Shown in pieces: positions 20,237 to 30,961 of a DNA stretch of 64,000 bases. The position numbers and the translations under genes were made by a program. Source of the stretch: Neurospora crassa OR74A. Its lineage: Eukaryota > Ascomycota > Sordariomycetes > Sordariales > Sordariaceae. Where the stretch lies: NCBI RefSeq assembly GCF_000182925.2, contig NC_026504.1:744001-808000 (forward strand), given 5' to 3'. The notes under the pieces are model-generated. The model saw only the letters and a list, made by a program, of their open reading frames with translations, did not search any database and was not told the origin of the DNA. Within the stretch, counting starts at the first letter, position 1; each line of letters starts with the position of its first letter.

Positions 20237-23200
20237 TGAAGGAGTTCTATAAACAGTATTATTAATCGATTTCAATTGATAGGCAGAGCACCGAAGATAG
20301 AATTCCAGGCTTCCAAAGGCACGTGTAATCGAGGCTTTCTTTTCATTTTTGAAACTTCTCCCAGACATGCCAAACTCTTGCCGCATTCGAAGACAGGCAT
20401 CAAGTGATCAATGCTCAGCGGTCGTCGTTTATAACGAGTAATGATACGTGTCGTGCCGACAGCACACGATAGCACTTCACCGCTGAGCTTCTCTGTATGC
20501 AGCTCTTCAATATCTTCGTTGACAGCCACGTCGATCTCGCTTCTCCAGGATCACCTCGAGAAACTTTAACCACAGTTGCCGCCGAGTTTCAAGGTCGGGC
20601 AGCCGTAGGTCAGCGCAAGGTGTATGCAAAACTTCATTGCGGCATCGAACGACCGGACGCCGCTGATGGTCAGGAACACAATCCCTGAGATGTACTCGAC
20701 ATGCTTCAGGAAGGGTGTTGGTAAGTATAAAGAGACGTCAGGAAAAGTTGCTATAGTATGGTTCCATCACGGAGGATCCGCACCGACTACACTACAAGGT
20801 GTTTCGGTTGGCCTTGTGACCTTGTGTGCCGTTGCGTTTCTCCAGGAACACATCATCAGCTTCATCGAGTTGCACGGCGGCTGTCTGCCATTTTGGCCAT
20901 TTTTGAAGTAGTGCGATGATTCTCTGAGAGAAACCCCTCAAATGCAAAGGCCCAGGCAGTTGTCTCAATTCACCTCTCCAAGTAAACTGGATATCAGAGG
21001 CGGCCTCTGTCCGTCGAGGTGGGCATGGCGTACTGGCCATTGCCGTACCTAGCTGCTTGAATTGCCTGCGGTCATTGTCTTTCCAGATCCGCCGGGACTA
21101 ACATGTAACGGTAAAAGCAGCCCCTGCCTCTTTGCATGTCTTGGTCCTGGGCATTGTTAGGGACCAAGCGATTCTTAACGAGCGCTTATAGGAGGCGCTT
21201 TTGGGTATTATGTAGGAGTAGAGACTCCCAGAGATCTGGCTTCTAGTCGATAGGTCGAAGACAATCCAGCCAGTACCGAAACCTGGTTTGTTTTGTTTCT
21301 TGTTGCTGGGCAGAAGCCCATGATGTTGGGCGGGCAGAAAGTAAGGTCCGCACGTCTGGATTGGCGACGACAGACTTGCGTTCGGAGAAGCTTTCCTCCT
21401 TGAATGTTAGTACCCGGTCCAAGACAGCTCTTGCTGTTCCTACATATATTGACGTTCATGTGACTCATCCTCTGGCCTCTAACCTTGGGGTCAGTTTACT
21501 GATCGTGAACCCAATCCTGAAGCCTGCTGTGTCTTTCAAGTGAGAGATGGTAGTAACATCTTGGAGATTCTCGGAGATACTTGAGAGGTATCTTCCGATA
21601 GCGCACAAAGCCTGATTGTCAGCGTAAGCTTAGGTAGTCACAAATTTGTTCGAGACTTCTTCTATCTCCATCACGACCTGGCCCATACGGATCATCTCTC
21701 CAAGTACTTCGTTAATCGTTTATCGGCGCATCGGAAAATTGGGCCGAACGTGTCTTACTGATCCAAGTATCAACCGCCATGAAAGGCCGGATGGCTTGCT
21801 TGAATCCTTGCAAACTGACACCCAAAAACGCATTCCCTTGATATGTCTCTATCTTTTGATCTCAGTATTCGGGAATGGGAGGCGTGGTTCGCGAGGAAAT
21901 GCGTCGAGATCCGAGGTTTTCTTCAAAGCTACTCCTTTCGAACTGCATCGAGGGTACAAATCACAGTCACACGCTACCTGTTCGCCCGATATGTACATCG
22001 TAGAAGCTGTGGTTACAGCATGAGAGGTAGTGGGTTGGAATGGAGTACATCATGCTTCATCGCCGTGACAAAACTGCTTTGGTGGGATAAGCCGGGTAAT
22101 GGGACGATGTCAACGCACGATCCGGAGATCGTGCACCATCGTCAACGCTTCATCATGGACTGGCACGAGGCACTCTTGTCTGGCATCGGTGCACTGTTGC
22201 TGCGTCTTATGGACCTTGCAGTTTCTGGTTTCTTTCTGGGAATACAGTCGCATCCGCTGCTTAAAAAGCCGGTAAACCAATGTCAGTTTAGCATACCATA
22301 GGGTTGGTAGCTCGCCAATGAGATACGGATTACTTCCAACAATACAGGAAAGGTCAATATAGCGTGTTATCTTGCACGAGTACAAAGGCCTTTTCAGTCC
22401 GTGGAGACTCCGAACTCCGGGAGCTCGCGGAAGATACCGACTAGACGGGCGGAGACGGGAACTGGTGATGAGTCCGAGTACGACGAGGAAGAGGAAGAAT
22501 GACATAGAGTTTGATGAGGAGAAACTGAATGCAGAGAAAGAATGCAGTGAAATTCCAGCAGTATTGACTCGTCAAACTGATGAAACACACGCCGAATGCG
22601 ATACTGTGTTCCAACATCCTTTGTCATGGTTCGTGACGAAGGGAACCCCATTCGGGTCCCAGGTGTGGTTAGGAACACGTGACCTCGCGTTCAATCTGCA
22701 CCTGGCAGTGTTTGCTGGCGATTGTTGGCGCCGTCACCCAGACAAGATGGGAATAAAAGGCGGAAAATGATCACGGGGGCAGATCAGCAAATGATGATGA
22801 TCAGAGAAGCGAAGAGGACTGTTTGACAATGGATCATTCGTTCCAATGTTGGACAACGGGGAAGTCGAGACTGCGAAGACTGCAGTTGCGAAATGACGCA
22901 GCGACGCGTTGAGCCAATTGCAGAGATGAAATATGAACAACTGGGTCTCAAATCACAGCACACGCTTGAAGATTGTGGGGCTGTTTTCTGTAGCGTCGCT
23001 GACCATTTGATCCGTGCAGTGAACCGTAGCGTGCAGAACTGCAAGAACAGGGGAGGCCAAGAGCGCCAGAAGTTCACGCGCGCGCGGCAGTGGGGACCCG
23101 GGATCCGCTAAATCCATACCTTAGTGTGCGACCATTGTCCACAGCACGGGCAGCTATAGGTAGAAAGCGGAGTCGTGTAAGTGCACACAGCCCAGGGCAG

Positions 23201-23504
23201 CGCAGCGCGGTTCCAGTTCGTTAGCCCATCTGCGGGCGTCGTCGCGAACCGCGTAACGCACGCCAACTAGACACTAGCGCCTGTAGAGAGAGAGAGAGAG
23301 TGAGAGAGAGGTCACCTACCCGAGCTTCCAACCAAAGACGGGAGCCCTCGTCGTCGCTTTCGCTTGTCGCCAAATCTCGCAGGAAGTAATCTTCAACCTA
23401 CGACTGCATTCCAATTGCTTGCCCCGAATTATCACGTCCCCCGCCACCCTCCGCCACGATCCCCTCGCCCGCCCGGCCGCTGTCGTTCTACCCACAGCGC
23501 CATT
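20237..23504. other. Intergenic with fragmentary minus-strand ORFs
   Basis: No intact gene is supported. The minus strand holds several open pieces with coding-like composition, such as 20272-20529 (MAVNEDIEELHTEKLSGEVL..) and 22110-22505 (..CIVGSNPYLIGELPTLWYAK..). The latter can be continued upstream only by changing frame near 22420 into the ORF at 22394-22678. Together they may be the remains of one minus-strand gene, but stops interrupt every attempt to chain them. The last ~200 bases, with the GA repeat at 23285-23311, are the probable promoter and leader of the 23.5 kb gene. Confidence 0.4.
23285..23311. repeat. GA microsatellite upstream of the Whi5-like gene
   Basis: A run of GA dinucleotides with one T interruption, about 200 bases upstream of the ATG at 23505, likely in the promoter or leader. 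Confidence 0.85.
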
Positions 23505-25641
23505 ATGGGGCCGGACACGCCCTCCGCGTCGGTGTTGCCTGCGCTGGACCCCGGACGTGTCACTGCGACTGCGACGCCGACGCCGACGCTTCACCATGCC
23601 GACAAAGACTCGACACTTTTGCTTCCTCATAGCTCCATGGTCGCCGCCACCATGCGACAAGCTTCCACTGCTCTACCGTCGACTAGCGACAAGGCGACGC
23701 GGCCAGCGGCCCCCAGCTCCCACGACGCGACCGACTATCGCGTCCCAAGTTATCCGCATCCCCATTCCCACCAGCCCGCCGCCACTCCCACCGTCCGACA
23801 CCCGGCCCCCGAGGTGCCCCGTATCTACGACCCTCGCTCGTCCGAATACCCTCCGGTCAACGCCGTCAATGCCAATCTAGCTCCTTACGACAGCTCGAGT
23901 CGCTTCCAACCTCCTCCGCCGTCCCAGCGTCACCGCCTCCCGCACTCCCTCAGCGTCTCGCAAGCGACAAGTTCCACCAACGACGCTGACTTGGTGTTTA
24001 CCCCGCCCTCAAGCGAAGGTGGTCGGAGCCCTAGCAAGCCCAATAGCCACGACTCGAGCCAGGATTCACAGCTGCTGCAGCTCTCCCAGATTGCTGCCGC
24101 GCAGGAGAGGATACCCGAGAATGGAATTGCCTTGTCAAGGAAGCGCATGGCTGACGGAATGGTCAAGCCCACGTACGAAAGGCCCAGTCTATCTCCCGCA
24201 GGCACCGCCAGTCACACAAGAAACACAAGCGCCGTCAGTATGGCTTCTACTGCCACCAGCCGACTGGGAGAGGTGAGTCTTTGGTGGGATCTTTGCCCAT
24301 GGGGTAGTCTTGCTTTCATTGCTAACACCACCTTGGCCACAGCTCTCTGCCGAGCTCAAGACTCGTCTTTCATACGCAATGGTAAAGGTCAACAATGGAT
24401 GGCAATCTCACTCGATTGACCAAGTCGAGTCGCTGGCTTCCCGTGCTGCTTCCCCTACCTCGAGCAATTCCACTGTACATATGAGGAACGGGTCGTCCGC
24501 CAGCCCACAACTCTCGAACCTCCAACGCATAGGTAGTCACGCCAGCACGGTTCCCGCCAACTCTCAACAGTACCCAACATCATCCCAGCAATATCCATCA
24601 GGGTCTCAGCAGTACCCGTCGGGTTCGCAACAACATCCGTCAGCATCACAACAGCAACACCAACAACAGTATAGTCAAGGGCGGCCGGTTGAGAGTTCTT
24701 ATGCTCGGGAGTCAGGCCACTTTGCTCCTCGTTATAGCCCAACACAACAAGCCGAGCCCATTCCTTCGGTTACTCTTGCTCCTCCTGCCCCTATCCAGCC
24801 AACACGGCAGCAATTCCAACACCCCCGACGCAATTCAGTGCCACGAAACACTCAGGCTTTCCTTGCAATTAACCACCAGCCACCACCTCAACAAGGGCCC
24901 AACACAGTTGGGCAACCGAGTCCTTACCTACCGACACACCATCATCGCACATCGCTAATGGAGCCGCCACTTTATCCTCCACATCAGAACGTCCGGGAAC
25001 AAGACGCCATAGAATCATTGCTCTTTATGAGTAGTCCCGGTAACTCTGCCAACCTCAAACACGGCTTTCCCTCATCATCACAACCACTCTCGTCCTCGCA
25101 ACCACCATTGTCATCATCACAGCCTCTGCCATCCGGCCACGCACAACCGCAACAACGAACCGCCTTACCAAGTTCACAACCACGGAAAAGCCTACCCTCG
25201 GCAAGACCAGTAAACCACCCACGCGCCCACCAAACGCAGTCTCAGCCCATCCAAAAACGCGTAGGCTTCCAAAAGTCTCCCAACGCTATGGACATGGACG
25301 ACGGCACCTACGGCGTCTCGCCGTACAGCAATAACAACAATACGCGAGGCACGCCGCGGAAGAGAGGAGGATACAACGGGCACGCGGCTGGCGGTGGCGA
25401 GCTACAACAATATTCACACGTACACGCACATGCACCGATACCAAAGTTGAAGCAAATGCCCGTCTCCTCGGGGCTGACAGTACCATCGAGGCCGTCACGC
25501 ACGGGTCTGAAAGACGAGGACATTGACAGGATGTTGGAGCTCGCAGCGGCCAGAGAGAGGGGAGACTCGGATTCGGAAGGGGAGATTCAAATCCCGGTAT
25601 CGAGGGGGCGCCGGGAGGGCGCAGGTATTGTTCGGGCGTAG
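23505..25641 (+). CDS. Whi5/Nrm1-like G1/S transcriptional repressor (candidate)
   Basis: Two exons, 23505-24272 and 24343-25641, encode 688 residues. The 70 bp intron has donor GTGAGT, branch GCTAAC (24321) and acceptor CACAG. Most of the protein is disordered: Pro/Ser/Thr-rich in exon 1 and Gln/Pro/Ser-rich in exon 2, including tandem QQYPSGS-type repeats near 24570-24640 and SSQPLSSSQP repeats near 25080. The one conserved-looking block starts exactly at exon 2: LSAELKTRLSYAMVKVNNGW followed by QSHSIDQVESLASR (residues 257-290). It resembles the short GTB/Whi5 motif of fungal SBF/MBF repressors, which bind the transcription factor and restrain G1/S genes until CDK phosphorylation. Many SP and TP sites fit CDK control. 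The ATG at 23505 is the first in frame. A long antisense ORF (25286-25834) is a shadow. Family assignment rests on the single motif. Confidence 0.7.
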
Positions 25642-26702
25642 TAACATTTGGGAGGGTTCTGGGGGAGGCAGATGCCAGATGGGCTGATGGGATCAAACGA
25701 GTTGACGGGATCGCTATAAAGCAACAGTGTCTACGGCCAGTATTTGCGAGGAATGGAAACGAAAGGGGAGTCAATCGAATGACTTGACTCGGGGGGTTTT
25801 GGCGCGACCAGGCTATGAAAAAAGTGGAGGTCATTGTTTGCTAGGTATTTTCTAGCCATATGGACATCGGCGCATTGCAGCAACATTTGTTATTTGCTCT
25901 CGAAGCAGTGATTTATGTTTTCATTACGAAGCATCATTGATTGGGGAACGTTGACCGGGCATAAAGGCCAGTGGTTTTGAAGACCGGCTTTGGGAAGACG
26001 TCAAGCTACAAGAAGCGAATTTGCTTATTTGTCACGGAGATCAAACCGAACATGTCGGGGTATGAATCAACAGCCAAGAGACGATCATGTCTCAATTTAC
26101 TGTACCGCCTTCTTCTCTTCTGGTATCAACTGCTACAAAATATCGGTGTTCTCCCAATGGCATGTGATGGGAGTTTGTCGTACTGGTCATTTTGCATGTT
26201 GCATGTTTGCGTCCCTGAACGCAAGAAAATCACTGCAGCGCAAGAACGTACCAACTTTGGCAGGAGTGGTGGCTATTCCGCGATGCACGGGCCAACCAGG
26301 ACACACAAAACCCAGACCCTTCCCTCCCCCCATGGTTCCTTCTATCAATGCTTCCAATTTCTTTTTCTTTTCTTTTTTTTTCCCCTGCTTTGCTTTCCTT
26401 TTTGTCTCTTTTTCTTTTCTTTTCTCATCACCACCCATCACTCACGCGATGTTTTTGTTCATTGCTTCTTCTCTTTTTTTTTTCCTTGCACAAATCCTCA
26501 TCACATAACCCTAGCGTCTTGGTTTCCCTCTCTCTCACCATGTTCTTTTTTTCTTACATCATTGCCTTTACATCCTTCTGATCTCATCATTTTCATGCCC
26601 CTTGCTGGTTGTCTGTGGCACTGGGGCCCATGGGAGTCATCATCCAGTTTCGTGGTCCAAATAAGACCACGCCTGTGGGAATGTACACGGTCCAGCCCTT
26701 CA

Positions 26703-26749
<47 letters not shown>

Positions 26750-26936
26750 CATCAGTGGTCTTTTTCTCCAATGTCTTTCACGTCGCTCACAGCGATGCGT
26801 TCAACTCAAGAAATGCCCTTTCTGCGGTGGCGCGCTGAGTTGTGAAAGCAGATTCCAGCATCTCTGTGTGCCAGACATCAATGAGTTCTTCTTTCTCGTC
26901 AACTTTCTCATTGCTAAAACCCAAGGTGTTGGTTAG
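25642..26936. other. Intergenic, T-rich
   Basis: A 321-codon plus-strand frame (25971-26936) is open only because the DNA is T-rich; it reads as Phe/Leu/Ser repeats and crosses a 45 nt poly-T run. I see no domain or splice structure and treat it as non-coding. The first ~150 bases are the 3' flank of the Whi5-like gene. Confidence 0.55.
26705..26749. repeat. Poly-T homopolymer, 45 nt
   Basis: An uninterrupted run of T, about 190 bases upstream of the repeat locus that starts at 26937. Confidence 0.95.
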
Positions 26937-27026
26937 TTGTTGGCAATTGAGGTTGTTGGCAATTGAGGTCGTCACCAATTGAGATTGGTGGAGGTACAGA
27001 GGTACATCAGACAGAGGTACATCAGA
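26937..27026. repeat. Short tandem and palindromic repeats
   Basis: Three small structures lie end to end. TTGTTGGCAATTGAGG is repeated twice with a 16 bp period (26937-26968). CACCAAT-tgag-ATTGGTG is a perfect 7 bp inverted repeat (26973-26990). CAGAGGTACATCAGA is repeated twice with a 15 bp period (26997-27026). They form the left edge of the repeat-dense locus. Confidence 0.8.
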
Positions 27027-27131
27027 CCAGGGGTGCTGGGCCGAGATGGTGGGACGGAAGGAAGGAATCAGACAAGACTAGTGCAATATAGGTTAGGTCA
27101 AAAGTAGTCATAAATAACAAACAGCCAATGT

Positions 27132-27330
27132 GGTTACATAGCGTAGCGGCTCCCTGCCACGCCCCACTTTCAGCTACCGACCGCAAGGTCACTCGTTCGA
27201 TCCCATCTCGAGGGCAAGCACGACAGAGTTTTCATCCCATTGCTATGGGAGAGCTGTCCGGGCAAGTCCTGGGCACTCTCCCATGGTGAGTCTTTCATCC
27301 TAGCGTAGCTTCTCCTTCCATAGCGAATAT
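27132..27330 (+). repeat. tRNA-like, SINE-type repeat module (candidate)
   Basis: The segment looks like a decayed RNA polymerase III promoter. TAGCGTAGCGG (27139-27149) fits the tRNA A-box pattern, and GTTCGATCC (27195-27203) fits a B box 56 bases further on. The bases do not fold as a tRNA: there is no matching acceptor stem, and the T arm does not pair. Downstream is a strong hairpin, CTATGGGAGAG (27243-27253) with CTCTCCCATGG (27276-27286). A second A-box-like word, TAGCGTAGC, starts near 27301. A-box, B-box, an unrelated body and a downstream simple repeat are the layout of tRNA-derived SINEs. No target duplication was found. It could also be an old tRNA pseudogene. Confidence 0.4.
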
Positions 27331-27348
27331 AACTTATCTACAGCGAGT

Positions 27349-27620
27349 ATTAACCAACAGCGAAACGAGCGAATATACTAACCAACAGCGAAACGAGCGA
27401 GCATACTAACCAACAGCGAAACGAGCGAGCATACTAACCAACAGCGAAACGAGCGAGCATACTAACCAACAGCGAAACGAGCGAGTATCACTAACCCATA
27501 GCGAAATAGCGAATATAACTAACCAACAGCGAAACGAGCGAGTATTACTAACCAGCAGCGTACTAACCCATAGCGAAACAGCGAGTATCTCTAACCAACA
27601 GCGTACTAACCAACAGCGGA
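27349..27620. repeat. 28 bp minisatellite
   Basis: Tandem units beginning ACTAACCAACAGCGAAACG, with four copies in exact 28 bp register starting at 27377, 27405, 27433 and 27461. Degenerate, shortened copies extend to both sides (27351, 27490, 27518, 27547 and on to about 27615). Variants alternate AACCAACAG with AACCCATAG and change the spacing. Each unit contains ACTAAC followed by CAG. The repeat produces a repetitive minus-strand ORF (27406-27627) that is not a gene. Confidence 0.9.
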
Positions 27621-27667
27621 ATCCCAAGTGGGATCTGGGTTTTCACCAAGCGGTTTCCCAGCGAAGT

Positions 27668-27732
27668 AAGTATTTTTTTTTTATTTTTTTTATTTTTTTA
27701 CTTTTTCTTTTTTTTTATTTTTTTTTTCTTTC
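27668..27732. repeat. T-rich tract
   Basis: Runs of 6-10 T broken by single A or C, directly after the minisatellite and beginning at GTAAGTATTT. It may be the tail of the same repeat unit. Confidence 0.8.
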
Positions 27733-27884
27733 ACCCCCGATGTTCCCGCATTTATTGGGGCAGCCAGGATAGGATGCAGACAGGGGCTTGTGGTAACAGG
27801 AAGGGGGGGCGTTGAGAGAAGGAATTTGTGAAGACGCTGGTCGGCGATATGGTGGATGCCGAGGGCTTGAAGGCCTAGGCGGAA

Positions 27885-28229
27885 TTACCAGTCGGCTTTG
27901 TCGAGGGGTTCGACGGCCGGCGACGAAGGGGGCTTGAGAGTTTGGGGACGGAAGAGATATCCGGGTTTGCGTGGGCATCCCTCCCGCCGCTCTGACTTGC
28001 GTTGGGACCTTTGTGAGTCGATCAGTGTGAAACCGTTATCCTTTCCCCCCTTGGCTTTCTTCTGTGTAGTGCCAGGTTGGTCAGCGAGGTCCTTGACAAG
28101 AGCGTAAGTAAGGATATCCTCCATCCATGGGGGCAAGTACTTGCAGCGGACTTGTCGAATAGGGTGACCAAATTGGTCGAGCGATCTTTGTTGGGGTAAC
28201 TTGCTTGGCACATGAAGTCCTATAGACAC
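27885..28229 (-). CDS. Hypothetical ORF or gene fragment
   Basis: A 114-codon minus frame with protein-like composition (LDQFGHPIRQVRCKYLPPWM, EDILTYALVKDLADQPGTTQ, then a Lys/Arg-rich stretch and SSPAVEPLDKADW). The frame stays open upstream to about 28290 without an ATG, so the listed start is not an ATG and the real 5' end would need another exon. I recognise no family. It lies between the repeat locus and the glycine-zipper gene, and could be a fragment of a repeated or transposed gene. Confidence 0.25.
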   Translation of the reverse strand: MSIGLHVPSKLPQQRSLDQFGHPIRQVRCKYLPPWMEDILTYALVKDLADQPGTTQKKAKGGKDNGFTLIDSQRSQRKSERREGCPRKPGYLFRPQTLKPPSSPAVEPLDKADW

Positions 28230-28425
28230 AGCGCGATTTGAAGCATACGAGAGGCCTGTGCTTGATTCCCTTGCTGGTGATATAGCAAGTTGTAATCATG
28301 TTTCCGTTCACATAGGTCTATCTACTGACTTAGGACTAACACTATCGATACAGTACACCAAGGACAAGCCAAGAATAGGTAGCAACGGGCTCTCAAGAAA
28401 CCTTATTAGTCTTCCAACGACCAGA

Positions 28426-29346
28426 CTAATGCCCCCACTTTCCATGCTTCCTATGCTTATGATGTCCCTGGCTCACTCCTCCATACTCCTGTCCATGACC
28501 ATGTCCATGTTCCACAGATCCAGCATGCGTCTCCGGGTAATGATGCTGCTGTGTCTGTTGTTGAAGAGTAGGATGCTTACCACCGCCACCACCACCACTA
28601 AACATCCCACTCAAGCCTCCGCCGCCGCCATGTCCATGTCCATGTTCCAAATCATGGGCATGCTGAGTCTGTTGGTGATGGTTCTTTTGATCATGGTTCT
28701 TCTTCAACTTGTGCTCCAGGATATTAGCAGCTACTGCCCCCGCAGTGGTCCCAAGCACGCCGTGGTGATGGCCGCCGCCGCGACCGAGTTGTTTGGCGAG
28801 GAAGTGCCCGCTTGAGCCGCCGACGAGGGTGGCGCCTAGGCCTCTTTCGCCGTCTGGGCCTGTGTGACCGTCTGGGTTGTGGGGAGTGGTGGGATCGTGG
28901 GGAGCGTTGGGAGCGTTGGGAGCGTTGGGATTATGGGAGATGTTGATGTTGTTTGACTCCTTACCAACGGGACAAAAGTGGCTAGTGGTAGGATGACCAT
29001 GTTGTTGAACGGAAAAGGTACCACTATGGTTGGTGGCGGTGTTGTTGTTTGGGATTAATTCGTGTTGTAGGAAGCCCTGAGCAAGATGGGGGTTCAAGCT
29101 GACGTCTGCGGCACCGGCGGGGATGGAAATGGCGGAGCTGCGGCGACGACCGGCGGCGGCATGGTCTTGGAATTGGGGGTGGTTGTCGTAGGAGTGGAGG
29201 TGAGCTTGGCCTTGGGGAGGGTAGGTGTGCGAGCTGTGCTGCTGCTGGTTGGATGTTTGTTGGGCGTCAAAGGAGGACGGCTGTTGATGGCCGGGGCCCG
29301 AGGATAAGTAGTTGGAGTTGGTGTAGTAGTAATCGTTTGCGGACAT
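28426..29346 (-). CDS. Glycine-zipper, His/Gln/Gly-rich protein
   Basis: A single coding exon of 306 residues. The N-terminal half is polar and low-complexity (Gln, His, Asn, Pro), with a triple NAP repeat (NAPNAPNAP, 141-149) coded by 9 bp DNA repeats near 28909. The one ordered-looking part is GLGATLVGGSSGHFLAKQLG, then a Gly/His linker and VLGTTAGAVAANILEHKLKK (residues 169-216). Its small-residue spacing is typical of fungal glycine-zipper 2TM-type domains, which are predicted to insert in or associate with membranes. The tail is His/Gly-rich (HGHGHGGGGG, HGHGHGQ, HHKHRKHGKWGH) and could bind metal. An intron seems to end just before the start codon: on the coding strand GCTAAC and TTCACAG lie 2 bases before ATG, so part of the leader is spliced. 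Function unknown. Confidence 0.75.
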   Translation of the reverse strand: MSANDYYYTNSNYLSSGPGHQQPSSFDAQQTSNQQQHSSHTYPPQGQAHLHSYDNHPQFQDHAAAGRRRSSAISIPAGAADVSLNPHLAQGFLQHELIPNNNTATNHSGTFSVQQHGHPTTSHFCPVGKESNNINISHNPNAPNAPNAPHDPTTPHNPDGHTGPDGERGLGATLVGGSSGHFLAKQLGRGGGHHHGVLGTTAGAVAANILEHKLKKNHDQKNHHQQTQHAHDLEHGHGHGGGGGLSGMFSGGGGGGKHPTLQQQTQQHHYPETHAGSVEHGHGHGQEYGGVSQGHHKHRKHGKWGH

Positions 29347-29349
29347 TGC

Positions 29350-30013
29350 TGTGAATGGAATTCATTGTTAGCAGATCTGGAGGAAGAGAGGGGATGAATA
29401 ACACGGTAGGCAGTGGGCAGGGTAGCAAGGAGGGTAGAATACCGAGAGCAAGGGAAGGTTTGGTTATTAATGCAAAATATGGATGTTGTCGACAATGGGC
29501 TTCAGCTTGTCGATGCGAAGTGATGGCTTCAGGCGCGTGGTTAGGGAGATTCATTCGTTGCTAGAGAGTAACAAAGAATGAACTGCTTGCACGACTTGAG
29601 GTGAGTGATCTTGGCTGTTGATCTAAAAGACCTGTTGTAATTCCTAGCAGTGGTGACGCGGTGCGTACCTTCTTCGTACGAGAATTGTGCTGCGAGGCTC
29701 GTTCCTTCTTTATGTGTGGGCGGAACCAACATGAAAAAGAGGACACTCAAAACTTTGGACAAATACGCAGAATACATTCAGGGAAAAACTGCAAACATCA
29801 CTGATATGGATAGGCGAAAGGGTTTCTTGCCATTTTGTCAATCATTCATCGTGACACAATGGCGGGACATTCTTCATGGCATGTCCCGGGTTCAAAGATG
29901 GTTAGTTCAGTGTCTGTTCGAACTGCCTTTGCTATGCCAGAGAATATTCGATCATTGTCTTCGCAATTTCACCCCCTTTTACTTTCCTCTTTCGCTTCCC
30001 AATCCCCCTTCCT
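29350..30013. other. Leader of the glycine-zipper gene and intergenic DNA
   Basis: Probably the spliced leader and promoter of the minus-strand glycine-zipper gene, meeting the 3' flank of the minus-strand UstYa-like gene. No other gene is seen. Confidence 0.5.
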
Positions 30014-30961
30014 TTACCCTTCTTGCGCACTCTTCGCACTCGCTTTCTCCTTGGAGTCTTTCCCCTCAAACAAGCTTTCGGGCGGACCCACCATGTCTTC
30101 CAACCTAGCCTGTCTTCCCTTCATCCAGTCATGGAGGGCCTCCCAGTCGACACAGGCATGGGGCTGCGGTACCTTTACGGTAGGCTTGAATCGGCTGTGC
30201 GGCGTCCACTTCAATGTGTAGATGTTCACATCGGCGTTACACAGGATTTCCTGACGCAAAGACTCGAGACAGTGGTCGGCGTGTGAGTAGAGCTCGTCCC
30301 AGTCTTGCGTCTCATGGTTGTAGTAGTACTCTGGGTGAATGTATTGCTTCAGTCGTTTCTTTCAAGCGAGATGTCAGTCATGCCAAAGTGCAATCGTCAA
30401 CACTCGACGAGAAACAGACAAGGGGGCCGCTTACAAGGCAATGCAACGAATGGGAAATACCCAGCCCACCGACGAAGCCACCATCTTTGTGCTGGACAGA
30501 GGTAGCATTGTTGGCGAGGAAGAGCTCATCGGCAGAGTACCTGATCAAAGTGCTGTCAAGGAGGTCGTGCCATGCTTGGTCGAGTTCAGGACGAGGTTTG
30601 CCCATGAACTTTTTGGTGTCCGGGTCACCGGTTAGCCATTTGTTGACGTATTTGACTGGGGCCGGCGCTGTGAACTATGTTAGTAAATATAGAAAAAAAA
30701 GACATGTCGAGATGGGTTAAACTTGCAATACGGTATTACAACTCCAGGCTTTGATGGTGAACAATCTTGCAATGACAAGATGCTGTAGATTCCGACTCCA
30801 AAGAGAATGAATATGACGGAAAGAGAGGACGCGAGAAGGATGTAGAAACTTCGCTTCCACTTCTGAACCAGAGCTAGTGCCTCTGGATTCTCGGGAATGT
30901 TCTCATCATCACCATGCAGACGAGCATATCGGGGCTTTTCATCTGTGATCAATGGCTCCAT
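30014..30961 (-). CDS. UstYa-like (DUF3328) membrane oxidase
   Basis: Three exons on the minus strand, 30961-30727, 30667-30435 and 30358-30014, encode 270 residues. The N terminus is cytosolic and acidic, followed by one membrane helix (SFYILLASSLSVIFILFGVG, about 51-70). Family hallmarks are the IPYSPAP segment at the exon 1/2 junction and the paired HxxHC motifs, HSLHC at the end of exon 2 and HADHC in exon 3, with CLKRLKQYIHPEYY between them. In this family (UstYa/UstYb, CctP2-like and others) these motifs are thought to bind a metal, and members oxidise or cyclise ribosomal peptides, or halogenate or hydroxylate. Intron 1 uses a rare GC donor (GCAAGT at 30726): only this site keeps the frame and gives the IPYSPA motif. 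Intron 2 has donor GTAAGC and an AAAG acceptor. The nearest upstream gene on the same strand is a small secreted prepropeptide. Confidence 0.88.

Noticed and set aside
25286-25834. 182-codon minus-strand ORF
   Set aside because: Antisense to exon 2 of the Whi5-like gene.
25971-26936. 321-codon plus-strand ORF
   Set aside because: Open because of T-richness; crosses a poly-T run and encodes Phe/Leu/Ser low complexity.
27406-27627. Repetitive 73-codon minus ORF
   Set aside because: Translation of the 28 bp minisatellite.
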